A stretch of DNA of 64,000 nt from Nitrospira sp. (GTDB lineage: Bacteria > Nitrospirota > Nitrospiria > Nitrospirales > Nitrospiraceae), in assembly GCA_029194675.1 (NCBI GenBank), contig JARFXP010000001.1, positions 1,294,501 to 1,358,500 of the forward strand, read 5' to 3'. The notes under the pieces are model-generated. The model searched no databases. It saw only the letters and a list, made by a program, of their open reading frames with translations, and had not been told where the DNA came from. Shown here in pieces: positions 18,008 through 27,462 of the stretch (its first letter is position 1; each line of letters opens with the position of its first letter). The translations under genes and the position numbers were made by a program.

Positions 18008-20422
18008 ATGGAAAATAATAGTCTGTTGTCGACATTGCCGATACTCCCCGTCAAACGGACGGTGTTGTTTCCAGGGGTGATGATGCCACTGACGGTCGGG
18101 CGAGAGCGGTCCGTCGCTGCGGTCAACGCCGCCATGAAGACCGAAGAGAAGATCATTGTCGTGGTCGCGCAGCGGGATCCTCAAACTGAAGAACCCGAGC
18201 TGGCCGATTTGTATTCCATCGGCACGAAGGCGACCGTCAAACAAATCGGTCAGTCGTCCGAAGGATCGATCCATGCGCTGGTTCAAGGGCTGGATCGCGT
18301 CGTGCTGCTGAAAGAAGAACAGTCCACCCCCTACTCCATCGTGCGTGTCCGTTCTTTGGGGCGTCCTACGGACGACGGACCGGAAGTCCAAGCGCTTCAC
18401 CGAACCATCCAGGAACTCGTAGCCGACTTACCGAGACTGATCCAAGCTCCCGGCATCCAGGAAGTCGGCGCGGTGCTGAGCAACGAGGATGATTCCGTGG
18501 CGCTTGCCTATCGCATCGCTTCGCTCGTCAATCTTGACGTGGTGGAAGAACAGCGCTTGCTCGAAAGTTCTTCGACATTGGACCTTCTTCGCAGCCTCTA
18601 CACCGCGCTGTCGAAGGAAATCCAAATACTGCAGTTGCGTGAAAAGATCGCCAAGGATGCGCAGACCAAAATCGGCAAGAATCAAAGAGAGTACATCCTG
18701 CGCGAACAACTGAAAGCGATCCAGGACGAGCTTGGCGAAGGCGAGGGCGAGGAGAACGAGGCCGCTCGGTTGAAAAAGCAGATCGCTGAAGCCGACTTAC
18801 CCGAGCCTATTCGCAAGGAAGTCGAACGCGAAGCCGCTCGGTTGAGCAAGGTACCGCCGACGTCGCCCGACCATCAGGTCCTTCGGACCTACCTTGAGCT
18901 GGTTCTCGAACTCCCGTGGAAGAAGGCATCCGAAGAACATTTGAATCTTTCAACGGTCCGGCAGGTGTTGGAAGAAGACCACTATGGGATCAAGGAAGTG
19001 AAAGAACGCATCGTCGAACACCTGGCGGTCTTGAAGCTCAACCCGAAGGCGAAAGCCCCCATTCTCTGCCTCGTCGGTCCTCCCGGCGTCGGTAAAACAA
19101 GCTTGGGGCAATCGATTGCGAGGGCGATGGGCCGGAAGTTCGAACGATTCAGCCTCGGCGGCGTCCATGATGAAGCAGAACTGCGCGGCCATCGCCGCAC
19201 GTACGTCGGTTCTCTGCCAGGCCGCATCATTCAGGCCATCCGTCGGGCCGGAGTCAACAATCCGGTCCTGATGCTTGACGAAGTAGACAAGTTGGGGCGT
19301 GATTTCCGTGGCGATCCCGCTTCGGCGCTGTTGGAAATCCTGGATCCGGCACAGAATCACACATTCCGTGACCATTACCTGGATCTTCCGTTTGATCTGT
19401 CGAAGGTGTTCTTTATCACCACCGCCAACACCCTCGATACGATCAGCCAACCCTTGTTGGATCGGATGGAAGTGATTCGCCTGCAGGGTTACAGCGAGCG
19501 TGAGAAGGCCGAAATTGCCCGACGCTATCTGTGGCCGAGACGGCTCAAAGAAGCCGGCATCGAGGGTAGCCAAGCAGTGCTCACGGACGAGGTGCTGAAT
19601 CTCGTTATCTCGCGCTACACCCGTGAGGCCGGCGTGCGCCAGCTCGAACAGATGCTGGGACGGTTGACCAGAAAAGTAGCCTTGACGTTCGCCGACCTTC
19701 CGGAAGATCAGGAGCGACAGCCCGTCGCCATTCGGACAGACCTTCTCGGCGAGTGGTTAGGCTCCGAACGGTTCATGCCGGAAGAGGCACGAAAGAATCT
19801 GCCGCCCGGCGTCGCAACCGGCCTGGCCTGGACCCCGACCGGAGGCGATGTGCTCTATATCGAAACAACCTTGCTGCCAGGCAGCCATGAGTTGACTCTG
19901 ACGGGCCAGTTGGGCGACGTCATGCAGGAATCCGCGCGTGCAGCCAGGAGCTATCTTTGGTCGCATGCTGAAAGCATGGGTTTGGACATTTCCCGATTTA
20001 AACGGAACGGGATCCATATTCACGTCCCTTCCGGAGCCATTCCGAAAGACGGTCCATCGGCCGGTATCACAATGGCGACTGCACTGGCGTCCGCCTACGA
20101 GGGCAAAGCCGTGCGGAGCGACACGGCCATGACAGGGGAAATCAGCTTGAGCGGACTCGTCTTGCCGGTGGGCGGCATCAAAGAAAAAGTGCTGGCGGCC
20201 CATCGTGCTGGAATCAAACGGATCATTCTGCCGAAGGCCAATGAGAAAGATCTCAAGGATGTCCCGCAAGAAGTTCGTGACCACCTCACTTTCATCCTGA
20301 CCGAACGGATTGAAGAGGTGCTGCCCGCGGCCTTTAATTCGGACTCGAAGTACGGGCCGGCCGGAAGCGGGAGTGAGCCTGTGGCGTTTCTCGGTGCCGC
20401 AGGGAATGCTCAAGACTCATAA
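18008..20422 (+). CDS. lon: ATP-dependent protease Lon
   Basis: The start ATG at 18008 follows AAGGA and gives 804 residues, the usual length for LonA. The N-terminal substrate-binding domain begins LPILPVKRTVLFPGVMMPL. The AAA+ module has Walker A GPPGVGKT at residues about 357-364 and Walker B VLMLDEVDK. The protease domain carries the Ser684 (DGPSAG) and Lys725 (GGIKEK) dyad. Lon degrades misfolded and regulatory proteins, including many antitoxins. That is relevant beside the toxin-antitoxin modules here. The gene end overlaps the convergent 422-aa gene by 13 bases. Confidence 0.97.
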   Translation: MENNSLLSTLPILPVKRTVLFPGVMMPLTVGRERSVAAVNAAMKTEEKIIVVVAQRDPQTEEPELADLYSIGTKATVKQIGQSSEGSIHALVQGLDRVVLLKEEQSTPYSIVRVRSLGRPTDDGPEVQALHRTIQELVADLPRLIQAPGIQEVGAVLSNEDDSVALAYRIASLVNLDVVEEQRLLESSSTLDLLRSLYTALSKEIQILQLREKIAKDAQTKIGKNQREYILREQLKAIQDELGEGEGEENEAARLKKQIAEADLPEPIRKEVEREAARLSKVPPTSPDHQVLRTYLELVLELPWKKASEEHLNLSTVRQVLEEDHYGIKEVKERIVEHLAVLKLNPKAKAPILCLVGPPGVGKTSLGQSIARAMGRKFERFSLGGVHDEAELRGHRRTYVGSLPGRIIQAIRRAGVNNPVLMLDEVDKLGRDFRGDPASALLEILDPAQNHTFRDHYLDLPFDLSKVFFITTANTLDTISQPLLDRMEVIRLQGYSEREKAEIARRYLWPRRLKEAGIEGSQAVLTDEVLNLVISRYTREAGVRQLEQMLGRLTRKVALTFADLPEDQERQPVAIRTDLLGEWLGSERFMPEEARKNLPPGVATGLAWTPTGGDVLYIETTLLPGSHELTLTGQLGDVMQESARAARSYLWSHAESMGLDISRFKRNGIHIHVPSGAIPKDGPSAGITMATALASAYEGKAVRSDTAMTGEISLSGLVLPVGGIKEKVLAAHRAGIKRIILPKANEKDLKDVPQEVRDHLTFILTERIEEVLPAAFNSDSKYGPAGSGSEPVAFLGAAGNAQDS

Positions 20423-21678
20423 AAAGCGCGGACTATCTGCGTCGTGTTGAACAGCAGGGCGTGCCGGCGCGTATAGACTGCGTGGCCGTAGTAATGGTCG
20501 CGGGGGTTCGTCGAGCCGGTGCTGTCCTTGTAATCGACGAGGAGACAGTGTCCTTCGCTGGGAAAACGCACGGCTCGCCTGGCACATTCCAACCACCGTT
20601 CGAACCCATCGTACGGCTCGACCATTTCCCAAATCCTCTTAATCGCCGCCTTGGCAGGCTCAGTCGGAGGAACGGCATCGCTAGCCGCGACCGCCAATTC
20701 TTGTACATAGTCTCCGCCCCAGGCAATCGGCATCTCCATGGTAATTTGAGGCAGCTCCATCTTCGCCAGCCAGCTCTTCCCATCCGTCCGCAAGTTTCGG
20801 TGATTCACGACGTGCAGCAGCTTCCCGATACCGGAAGGATCCCACCCATAGCGCACCGGCGTGCCGAACGTGACCATGTCGAGCGCGACTCCGTTAAGGG
20901 GTGATGCCGTCGCGAGCAAGGACTCAACGAGTTTGATGGTGCCGGTGAGTTTGGCCTGATTTGTCTGGTCGGCATAGGCGGTGAGAATCTCGATGAACCT
21001 TGGTCGACCGGTGATAGGGCTTGAACAGAGCAGATTCGATACAAGCGCCAGAATCAGGCCGGCTTGTCCATGAGCCTGTATCAGAACTCGGTGCCCCTTT
21101 TCCAAGTTCTGATGTTTACAGAGCTTGTGTAGTTCGGCGAGCAGAGACAGGGCGGCGACGGCCCGCCCAAGATGGTGGTGCTCCGATGACCAGAGCAGCC
21201 TGATGCATGAGATCGGCTGTGTCAGATTCCTATTGATAGCCTTCTTGATCGATTCGACAGCGGCATTGGTAAAATTACCCGCGTCCCCGATCTGTTCGTC
21301 CAGAAGTGTCTTCGTCGCATCATCGTCCGTGAGAGGCGGCTTGAGCCCACCAGGCAGCAACGGAATCCCATTGTCGCCTTCGCGCATGGCTGCGAGCAGC
21401 GCATCAACACCGGACACGCCCCTCGAATAGCCCCGCTTGAGTCCGCCTGCTTCATCCAACCGCTGCATGCCGAATACATCTGTCCCATTAATCGATCCAT
21501 GCAAAAAGACAATAGCTGCGACCCCAGCCTCAGACAAGTTTACCCCGCACTTGGCCATGGTCTCGGCCCAAATCGGCGAATCAGGAGGGACGACATCTGT
21601 CAGGTCGGCGACCGTCAACCGCTCGCCGGGGTTCTTCCGCGACAGCTCGTCGTGCTGAAAATTGTTTTCGATCGGCAT
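20410..21678 (-). CDS. Alpha/beta-hydrolase-like protein without an obvious nucleophile, 422 aa
   Basis: The fold resembles a lipase-type alpha/beta hydrolase: IVFLHGSINGTD resembles an oxyanion strand, VLIQAHGQAG sits where the nucleophile elbow (G-x-S-x-G) is expected, and MVTFGTPVRYGWDPSG follows as in lipase_3-like proteins. The elbow has Gln instead of Ser, so it may be a non-catalytic binding protein. It lies 126 bases downstream of the broken STAND gene on the same strand and could have been its partner. The fold call is tentative. Confidence 0.6.
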   Translation of the reverse strand: MPIENNFQHDELSRKNPGERLTVADLTDVVPPDSPIWAETMAKCGVNLSEAGVAAIVFLHGSINGTDVFGMQRLDEAGGLKRGYSRGVSGVDALLAAMREGDNGIPLLPGGLKPPLTDDDATKTLLDEQIGDAGNFTNAAVESIKKAINRNLTQPISCIRLLWSSEHHHLGRAVAALSLLAELHKLCKHQNLEKGHRVLIQAHGQAGLILALVSNLLCSSPITGRPRFIEILTAYADQTNQAKLTGTIKLVESLLATASPLNGVALDMVTFGTPVRYGWDPSGIGKLLHVVNHRNLRTDGKSWLAKMELPQITMEMPIAWGGDYVQELAVAASDAVPPTEPAKAAIKRIWEMVEPYDGFERWLECARRAVRFPSEGHCLLVDYKDSTGSTNPRDHYYGHAVYTRRHALLFNTTQIVRAFYES

Positions 21679-21804
21679 GGGAAGACGTTCTTACCTGAAA
21701 GAGCGGCCGGAGCGCAATGCGCTAGATGCGGAGAATCGCTCGATACAGTCAGCGATCGCGCATTTGAAAATTGCAAGGAGATGGCGATCGTGGGCTCGAC
21801 GTCT

Positions 21805-24219
21805 TTACGCTTGCTTGCCTGATGAAATCCCGTAGGGCTGGGCGATGGCATTGACTGTGGCCAGAACCTCTTGGGGGCTGTGGCCCATCGCCTCAAGCAG
21901 ACCGGCATAGTAGTTGATGGCCGCCGGAAGATGCGGATAATGAAGGTCGGGGGTTTGGCCGACCTTCAGTAATATTGTCACGACTCGCCGCATCAACGGC
22001 TTCGCCTCCGCGAGCCGATTCGTGGCCTGGAGCAGCTGCGCCAGGTTGTTGAGTCGGATGGCCACGTAGGGATGCTCCGTTCCAGAGCTCCGCTCAGCGA
22101 TGGTCAAGGCTCGGCGCATCAGGGGCTCCGCCTCGTGGTGCAGGGCCGCAACGGCTAGAAAATGCGCCAACTGGTTTGCGACAAATGAGAGCCGTTCTGG
22201 CCCCAGATCGGTATGCCCAGCCCAGTGATCAAAGGAGCCCAGGTACGGCGCTCCCATCGTCCGTTCTTCCTTCAATCCCACCCAGTAGGCCATCAGCTCC
22301 CTCTTGTCGGGATGATGGATGGCGAGAAAGCGGTCGAGATCGAGCAGGCAGGCGCGAAGGCGAGATCGTGAATTGGTCTGCCACAAAAGCCAGGGCAGCT
22401 CGTCGGAATTTCTCTCAGAGACCGCCTGGGCTTCGAAGTAATCGGCAAGCTGAATCCGGAATGTGTCCTACCGGTCTTGATCCCGCACGAAGGCCGCCTC
22501 GACGGCGCTTCGGAGGTATTCATGGGCGAAGTTGAGAATCCCGCCACGGTCCACCAGCAGGTCTTCCATGGCGTGACGCAACGGCGCCCAGATGGCCTGG
22601 GGCAACTTCGGCTGATCAGCTGGTTTCAGGAGTTCGAGCAGCTCTGATTCAGATAGTCCTCGTCTGGCCGCCCAAATCAAGCCCAGCGCCTCGCCGACCA
22701 ATCCAGGCCGGTCGCGCCCATAGTCCTGCTGTTAGCAGGCCAACACGAGCGTGAGCAAGGCCGGAATATCGGGCGCGGCGAGATATTCGCGCAGTCGTTC
22801 ATCGAGCCGCTCATGGGTACCGGCGACGCGGAGTTCATCCAGGAGGATCTTGAGATAGAGCGGATTGGCTGTGGCGGGTGCGGCGGCATCCGCGTCGGCC
22901 AAACGTTCGATGCGCGGATGATCCAGCTGCTTGCTGAAGCGTTTCAGATAGGCCGTGATCATGCGGTGGCGTTCTTCTTTAGTCAGCGGTTCGACTTTGG
23001 GCATGGCCCACCCTCGCGATCCCGCCGCGTGGAGCGTTTCTCCCGGCAAGGTCGAGGTCATCAATCGGAGCGGACCGGTGAAGGCATGCGCCGGGAGCCA
23101 ACCGAGGAGCCGCGCTCGATCCTGGTCCGCCAGTTGATTAAGCGCGTCCAAGACGAGGATGCAGCGGACGTGCTCGCGCTCGGCCTTACTCCGACCCTTG
23201 GCGAGCCAAACCGGGAAGGTCTTGAGCAGGTCGACGTGCGAATGGGAGACTTCTTCTGGATCATCGGTCCAGCGTTTGATCTCTTCGATGAGGCGGCGCA
23301 TGAGCCGCCAATGGTCGGCACTGTCGGGCGTGCTGCCGATGTAATGCTGGATGATGAGATCCTGAGGATGCTGCTCTCGCCAGCGCCCCACCCAGTTGGC
23401 CAGTAGCGCGGACTTGCCTCCGCCGGAGTCGCCCAATAGGACAAGCGGCCCGCTGTCGCCCCTCGCATGGCGGTCGAGCGTCTCGAAATAGTCCGGTCGT
23501 CCAATGTAGGTGCGGCGACGGATTTCGGCAAAGGCCTCGTGTTCCCGCGCCTCGCGGGTGAGGGCATCGGGGGTGGCTTCCTTTGGGTAGTCGGCTTCGA
23601 TGACGGCCTGGAGATCCTCCACCATCAATTCCCCTAACCGCCGAGGATCGGGATAGTTCTCCCGTAGCGGGATCTGGTGCGCGGCGCAGGCCTTCCGGAT
23701 GGCGGCCTTGAGGTTGGCTTGCTGAGCGGCTGCTTCGGCGCTTTCGGGCAGACAGTCCGAACCTCGCTCCCGGGCATACGCCGGTTCGCGAAAATAGAAA
23801 AAGGCGCGCCCGGCCATGTCAGGATTGTTCAGCACGCCGTGGAGAATTTCGAGTTCGGTGATGCTCTTGTCCGTGAAGTCGGCGCGCCAGGGCTGCTCTT
23901 CTCTAAGATCGGCCGTGATTGCCTCCGGGCCCGGCACCCAGCCGTAGCGTTCGCCGACCAGGCCGATGAAATAGGGCCGGCAGGCCTGGATTTCGTTCAG
24001 GCAGAGCGTAAGGGTCTCATGTCTCATACTCTGCGCTTCGGGAATGCCCCAGCGGAGGTCCACCTCGACGAACTCCACCTGGCGCTCCCGACAGAACTGT
24101 CGGAGCGCGGGCCAGGTGTGCGGCATCAATTGCTCCCGCTCTTCCACCATGTCCCGAAATGTAGAAGAAATGAAGATGCGGATGGAGCGGTTGCGGGAAG
24201 GACCGACCGGCTGAGCCAC
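21805..24219 (-). pseudogene. DUF4062-NACHT-TPR STAND protein interrupted by two in-frame stops
   Basis: One frame of 805 codons has exactly two internal stops: TAA at 22734-22732 (codon 496) and TAG at 22470-22468 (codon 584). Coding character is normal on both sides. Residues about 11-120 are a DUF4062 domain (RIFISSTFRDM, then GERYGWVPG). Residues about 240-500 are a NACHT-like NTPase with Walker A GDSGGGKS (263-270) and Walker B ILVLDALNQL. The C-terminus has winged-helix-like sequence and a kinesin-light-chain TPR (ALTIAERSSGTEHPYVA). Such STAND proteins sense invasion and trigger an effector. Both stops could come from single C-to-T changes in Gln codons. It may be a recent pseudogene, or truncated products may be made. 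Confidence 0.88.
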
Positions 24220-24363
24220 GTGGCACCACTCGTTTTTACAATCTGACAGTCAAAGGCCAGAACCGCATGAGCCGAGACCGGCACCGCGATGGGCAATATA
24301 CTCCTTGATCTACCCATCGTCATCCCAATTTGTTCTCCGGATGACAGAATCCCGCGCTGTCGG

Positions 24364-24539
24364 GTTAGCAGGCTGCGGAAAATTCGATTTGTCTGCTTCG
24401 ACAAGCTTGTCCTGAGTCAGGCGAAGGGCTCATGCTTCGACAAGCTCAGCACGAACAGAAAACCTCAGTAAATTCAATGAGCGCTCGTTCGTCCTGAGGC
24501 TCTCGAAGGAGGAACGGGAGGTTTTCCGCGACTTGCTAG
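24364..24539. repeat. MITE-like element with imperfect terminal inverted repeats and nested REP palindromes
   Basis: The left end (GTTAGCAGGCTGCGGAAAA, 24364-24382) and the right end (TTTTCCGCGACTTGCTAG, 24522-24539) are imperfect inverted repeats. Nested inside are CTTCGACAAGCTTGTCCTGA and CTTCGACAAGCTCAGCACGA in direct order. Then GTTCGTCCTGAGGCTCTCGA follows in inverse order. The element encodes nothing. Sequences of this kind are, from memory, frequent between Nitrospira genes. It lies upstream of the STAND gene. Confidence 0.7.
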
Positions 24540-24709
24540 AAGCGGAGTGACCTGTCTCGGGGCATACCGTCTTTATGGAGCGTCTACAGGTGGCTTGAGC
24601 GCCATGTCCTTCTTCGGCATGACGGCGGTGGATGTGAGTCATGTGAATATGTTGGGTGCTGGTAACCCGCCGTGGCTCTGGCGGGTGCCTGGCCCTCTCC
24701 TCGCGCCCG
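24540..24709. other. Intergenic sequence without a gene
   Basis: The stretch between the repeat element and the TumE-like gene holds no convincing open frame on either strand. Confidence 0.4.
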
Positions 24710-25099
24710 TTAGGGAAGCCGAATCAAACCCTCGATCTGCTTGAGAACAGCGGCCAGGTCTTGAGGGGAGGAGGCGACAATCCGGTTTTCTTCCCCCTCA
24801 TGTTTGTGATGAGGGTACGTCAGCAGGTGCCTATCTCGCTGGTGTCGGGTATTGTCATAGCGAAACACCAGTTTGCCGGTCTGATCCATGTACTGAAAGA
24901 CGTACGTCAGTCGCTCAACGGAAGTCTCGGCGTCGATGAACTCTCGAAGGTGGAGGAGGGACCCGTCGCGAAAGTACAGATTCCCGCGAAGAAATCCTTC
25001 GTGGCTGCTTCGTTGGTCGAATGTCAGTTCGGAGGATTGGATGAATGGACAGGTATCGAGAATCTCGCGGATGCGTTGGAAGTAGGATTCAATTCGCAA
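24710..25099 (-). CDS. TumE-type toxin (DUF6516)
   Basis: The protein of about 129 residues fits the TumE/DUF6516 toxin family: SYFQRIREIL at the start, then GFLRGNLYFRDGSLLHLREFID and LVFRYDNTRHQ. I place the start at the TTG codon 25099-25097, overlapping the antitoxin stop by 11 bases. The frame stays open upstream to 25144, but those residues are a shadow of the antitoxin gene. The toxin activity of the family is poorly characterised. The antitoxin gene comes first, as in most type II pairs. Confidence 0.75.
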   Translation of the reverse strand: MRIESYFQRIREILDTCPFIQSSELTFDQRSSHEGFLRGNLYFRDGSLLHLREFIDAETSVERLTYVFQYMDQTGKLVFRYDNTRHQRDRHLLTYPHHKHEGEENRIVASSPQDLAAVLKQIEGLIRLP

Positions 25100-25379
25100 T
25101 GTGGAGCGTCTGCAAGGTGCCCGCTTTTTCCCGGAGCCGCTCAATCAGGCGCCATTCTCCTTCCCATTCGGCAAAGTCGAGGGACTCCGGCACTTCGCCG
25201 GCTTCGGCACGCCGCAGAAATTCTTGCGTCGACATTCCGTAGCGGGCTTCGAAGTCGCGCAGCCGTTGCTCGGTCCGCTGAATGCCGGCCTCCACTATCC
25301 GCAATTCGTTCTGGATCGCCGATTCGACCAATGGCTTCAGCGGATGCGAGCCGGAGGAGGTCAACGTCAGCTGTGTCAT
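25089..25379 (-). CDS. TumA-like antitoxin partner of the TumE toxin
   Basis: The 96-residue, helix-rich protein (LRIVEAGIQRTEQRLRDFEA, then STQEFLRRAEAGEVPESLD) matches the antitoxins usually found before TumE genes. Its ATG follows AAGGA at good distance. The stop overlaps the start of the toxin gene. It should neutralise the toxin and may repress the operon. The DUF2283 frame upstream runs into this gene in another frame. Confidence 0.72.
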   Translation of the reverse strand: MTQLTLTSSGSHPLKPLVESAIQNELRIVEAGIQRTEQRLRDFEARYGMSTQEFLRRAEAGEVPESLDFAEWEGEWRLIERLREKAGTLQTLHIAN

Positions 25380-25695
25380 CGCAAATCCTTTTCCATGATG
25401 CCGTAATTGCCTGCATTATGGCAGGGATATCGAACATGGTCAATTGTACCATTCCGTCCGGAGGTGGGCTCATGAGGATACGCGCCTGCACCGGCAACGT
25501 CCTGGACGGACGTCGCTCCTGCTTGCTGAGAAAGTTCAGAATCTCAAAACCGAGGACCGATCTATCGGACGCAATGGAGTAAACGACTTCTTTTTTGCCG
25601 ACGTCGGATTCTCGGCAGACGACTTCTTTCTTTTTGCTGAACCGTACGGAGAGCACATTGCCTCTACGATCATAAGTGATCCGAATCGGCGTCAT
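25141..25695 (-). CDS. DUF2283-family protein with an anomalous C-terminal extension
   Basis: The first 60 residues (RITYDRRGNVLSVRFS, then VLGFEILNFL) match DUF2283, a small family often found near toxin-antitoxin genes. Normal members have 60-90 residues. Here the frame stays open for another 100 codons. About 80 of these overlap the antitoxin gene in another frame and look non-coding. A nearby alternative frame ends with TGA exactly overlapping the antitoxin ATG, so a single-base indel near 25440-25520 may have removed the natural stop. Confidence 0.55.
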   Translation of the reverse strand: MTPIRITYDRRGNVLSVRFSKKKEVVCRESDVGKKEVVYSIASDRSVLGFEILNFLSKQERRPSRTLPVQARILMSPPPDGMVQLTMFDIPAIMQAITASWKRICDDTADVDLLRLASAEAIGRIGDPERIADSGGRHSADRATAARLRSPLRNVDARISAACRSRRSAGVPRLCRMGRRMAPD

Positions 25696-25765
25696 AGACC
25701 GTGGCTACTTTCTTGATTCGATCGGTCAGATAGGCCGTGATGATGAACCCGTCACCGATTAATAG

Positions 25766-26317
25766 TTAACGGTCGGGGCCGGGTTCTTGATCCGTGGCAG
25801 GCTTCACCTGAATACGAGTTTTCGGCATCACCGCTGTGGCAGTACAAATCTTATTCTCTTCATCGATCCGGTGGTCGATGATCTTCACATCTTGCAAATA
25901 TTCCTGAACAATCTCTTCACGAGTCAGCTCGATATCCTGTTCGCTCTCACGCCCCGATCGTTCGCGGACACGATCGATCATGTGCTCCTTGACCAACACG
26001 CGAATTTGCTTGGCCAAATCCGTCCGAGCCGAAAGCTCCGAGACACGGCGGCAGACGACCGCGCCTTTGCTTAAATCCCCCTGGCCCTTGCCGACCCAAT
26101 AATGATCTGAAGAATACGAGTCGTGGCCGACCTCGGCTGAATACCTGACCGAGGAAGAGTCTGCTGTTTCCCCCCCCTGGTGGTTCTTGAGCTGATCGAA
26201 CGATCGTTCAGCCCTTGTCCTGACATCCTCCGTGTCAGTCGCCTGCACGCTGGTGACGACCAGTCCCTCGATAAGGCACAGACCCACGACGATGGCGATC
26301 TTGACCGATCCCTTCAC
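25766..26317 (-). CDS. Exported 183-aa protein
   Basis: A signal peptide (residues about 1-27, ending VQATD) precedes a soluble domain rich in charged residues. It contains ELSARTDLAKQIRVLVKEHM, which resembles the helix seen in LPP20- or FlgT-like periplasmic proteins. A strand follows with DHRIDEENKICTATAVM. The start overlaps the end of the 324-aa exported protein by four bases, so the two are translationally coupled and may form a complex. Function is unknown. Confidence 0.65.
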   Translation of the reverse strand: MKGSVKIAIVVGLCLIEGLVVTSVQATDTEDVRTRAERSFDQLKNHQGGETADSSSVRYSAEVGHDSYSSDHYWVGKGQGDLSKGAVVCRRVSELSARTDLAKQIRVLVKEHMIDRVRERSGRESEQDIELTREEIVQEYLQDVKIIDHRIDEENKICTATAVMPKTRIQVKPATDQEPGPDR

Positions 26318-27288
26318 GGCCTCCCTCCACGATAGTACTGGCCTGGCTGCTGCTGAACCGGACCTTGTCCTGGTTGGATCATGGGCTGATGATCGCTCTG
26401 AAGCCGTCCCTGAGGTGCTCGATGAATGATCTCGTTCGACGTGCGTGGGACGCCCGACAGCCCGGGAGGGGGAACAAGCTCATGGTTCGGCATTCGAGGA
26501 GGCCTGCTCCCAGGCCTCGGTGGCTGGGGCGGACCCTGTGGTTGCCGGTTGGTGATAATCTGCTGCGCGATTGCGACGTGTGAATTGGCCGGCGAAAGAC
26601 CGCTGGCGCTGTTCAGCAAACCCTGGGAGATACCAACCGGCGAGACCAGCACCCAATTCGTCCAGGCTTGCGACACCATCGCGTTGGATTGCACACGATT
26701 GAGAATTTCCTTCCGCTTTTGGGCTGCCTGCTGCACTTGATCCGGCGTTGCCGCATTTCCGAGAGTCTGATTGATGGCATTGAGTTCCTCTTGCAGCTGT
26801 TCATTTTCTTGTTTGAGCGCAGCCAGCTGAACACGGGCATCTTCGTTTTCGCGAAGCGCTGCGATCGCCCTCGCCACCTCGTCCGTATCCATCTGTGCGA
26901 GAAGATCCACTTTCACGACGACGACATCGCCATCCAACGTCGTGGCGACCTGTTGGTTGAGCACGATCGCCAATCCGGCCGTATAGGACCGGATTTCGTC
27001 TTTGGTCACATCCATATCATGAACGACCGTGACGCTCTCCAGGTACGTTGCAACCTGTTCGAGCGCATTCCGTTTGGCCACTTCTGTGGCGAGCCTGATT
27101 GCGTCTTCCCGGGTGTCGCGGTTCCCCATGCGATGCTCACCCTGGGCATTGACGACCCTGATTTCAGCGAGCGCAGGGCAAGCGGCCACGCACGCCGCGA
27201 GCGCGAGAAAATAGGCAATAGGTCGATAGGATTTATAAGCAGGCAGAAACCGGGAAAGAGGCGGTTGATGGAATGATCGATCGAACAT
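26314..27288 (-). CDS. Exported protein with FlgT-N-like domain and Pro/Gln-rich tail
   Basis: From the ATG at 27288 the product has 324 residues. After a signal peptide (cleavage near ALAEI, residue about 40), the domain RVVNAQGEHRMGNRDTRED with ATEVAKRNALEQVATYLESV resembles the FlgT N-terminal fold or related periplasmic repeats. A coiled coil follows (LAALKQENEQLQEELNAI), and the last 100 residues are rich in Pro, Gln and Gly. An upstream ATG at 27390 lacks support. It is coupled to the next gene by an ATGA overlap. Confidence 0.65.
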   Translation of the reverse strand: MFDRSFHQPPLSRFLPAYKSYRPIAYFLALAACVAACPALAEIRVVNAQGEHRMGNRDTREDAIRLATEVAKRNALEQVATYLESVTVVHDMDVTKDEIRSYTAGLAIVLNQQVATTLDGDVVVVKVDLLAQMDTDEVARAIAALRENEDARVQLAALKQENEQLQEELNAINQTLGNAATPDQVQQAAQKRKEILNRVQSNAMVSQAWTNWVLVSPVGISQGLLNSASGLSPANSHVAIAQQIITNRQPQGPPQPPRPGSRPPRMPNHELVPPPGLSGVPRTSNEIIHRAPQGRLQSDHQPMIQPGQGPVQQQPGQYYRGGRP

Positions 27289-27462
27289 CGCCCACCCCTT
27301 CTCGCCCCGCGCGTGGATGGAAACGGTCAGCGGTTTCAGCATAGCACCCGGAAGGCGGTTCCGCCAGCAATCGCCAGATGCCTCCCCCACCTTGCCTTCT
27401 GGAAAATTTGCATGTTAGGGTACCATTCTTACGTTTAGGATACATGCGGGTGATACTTCGCT

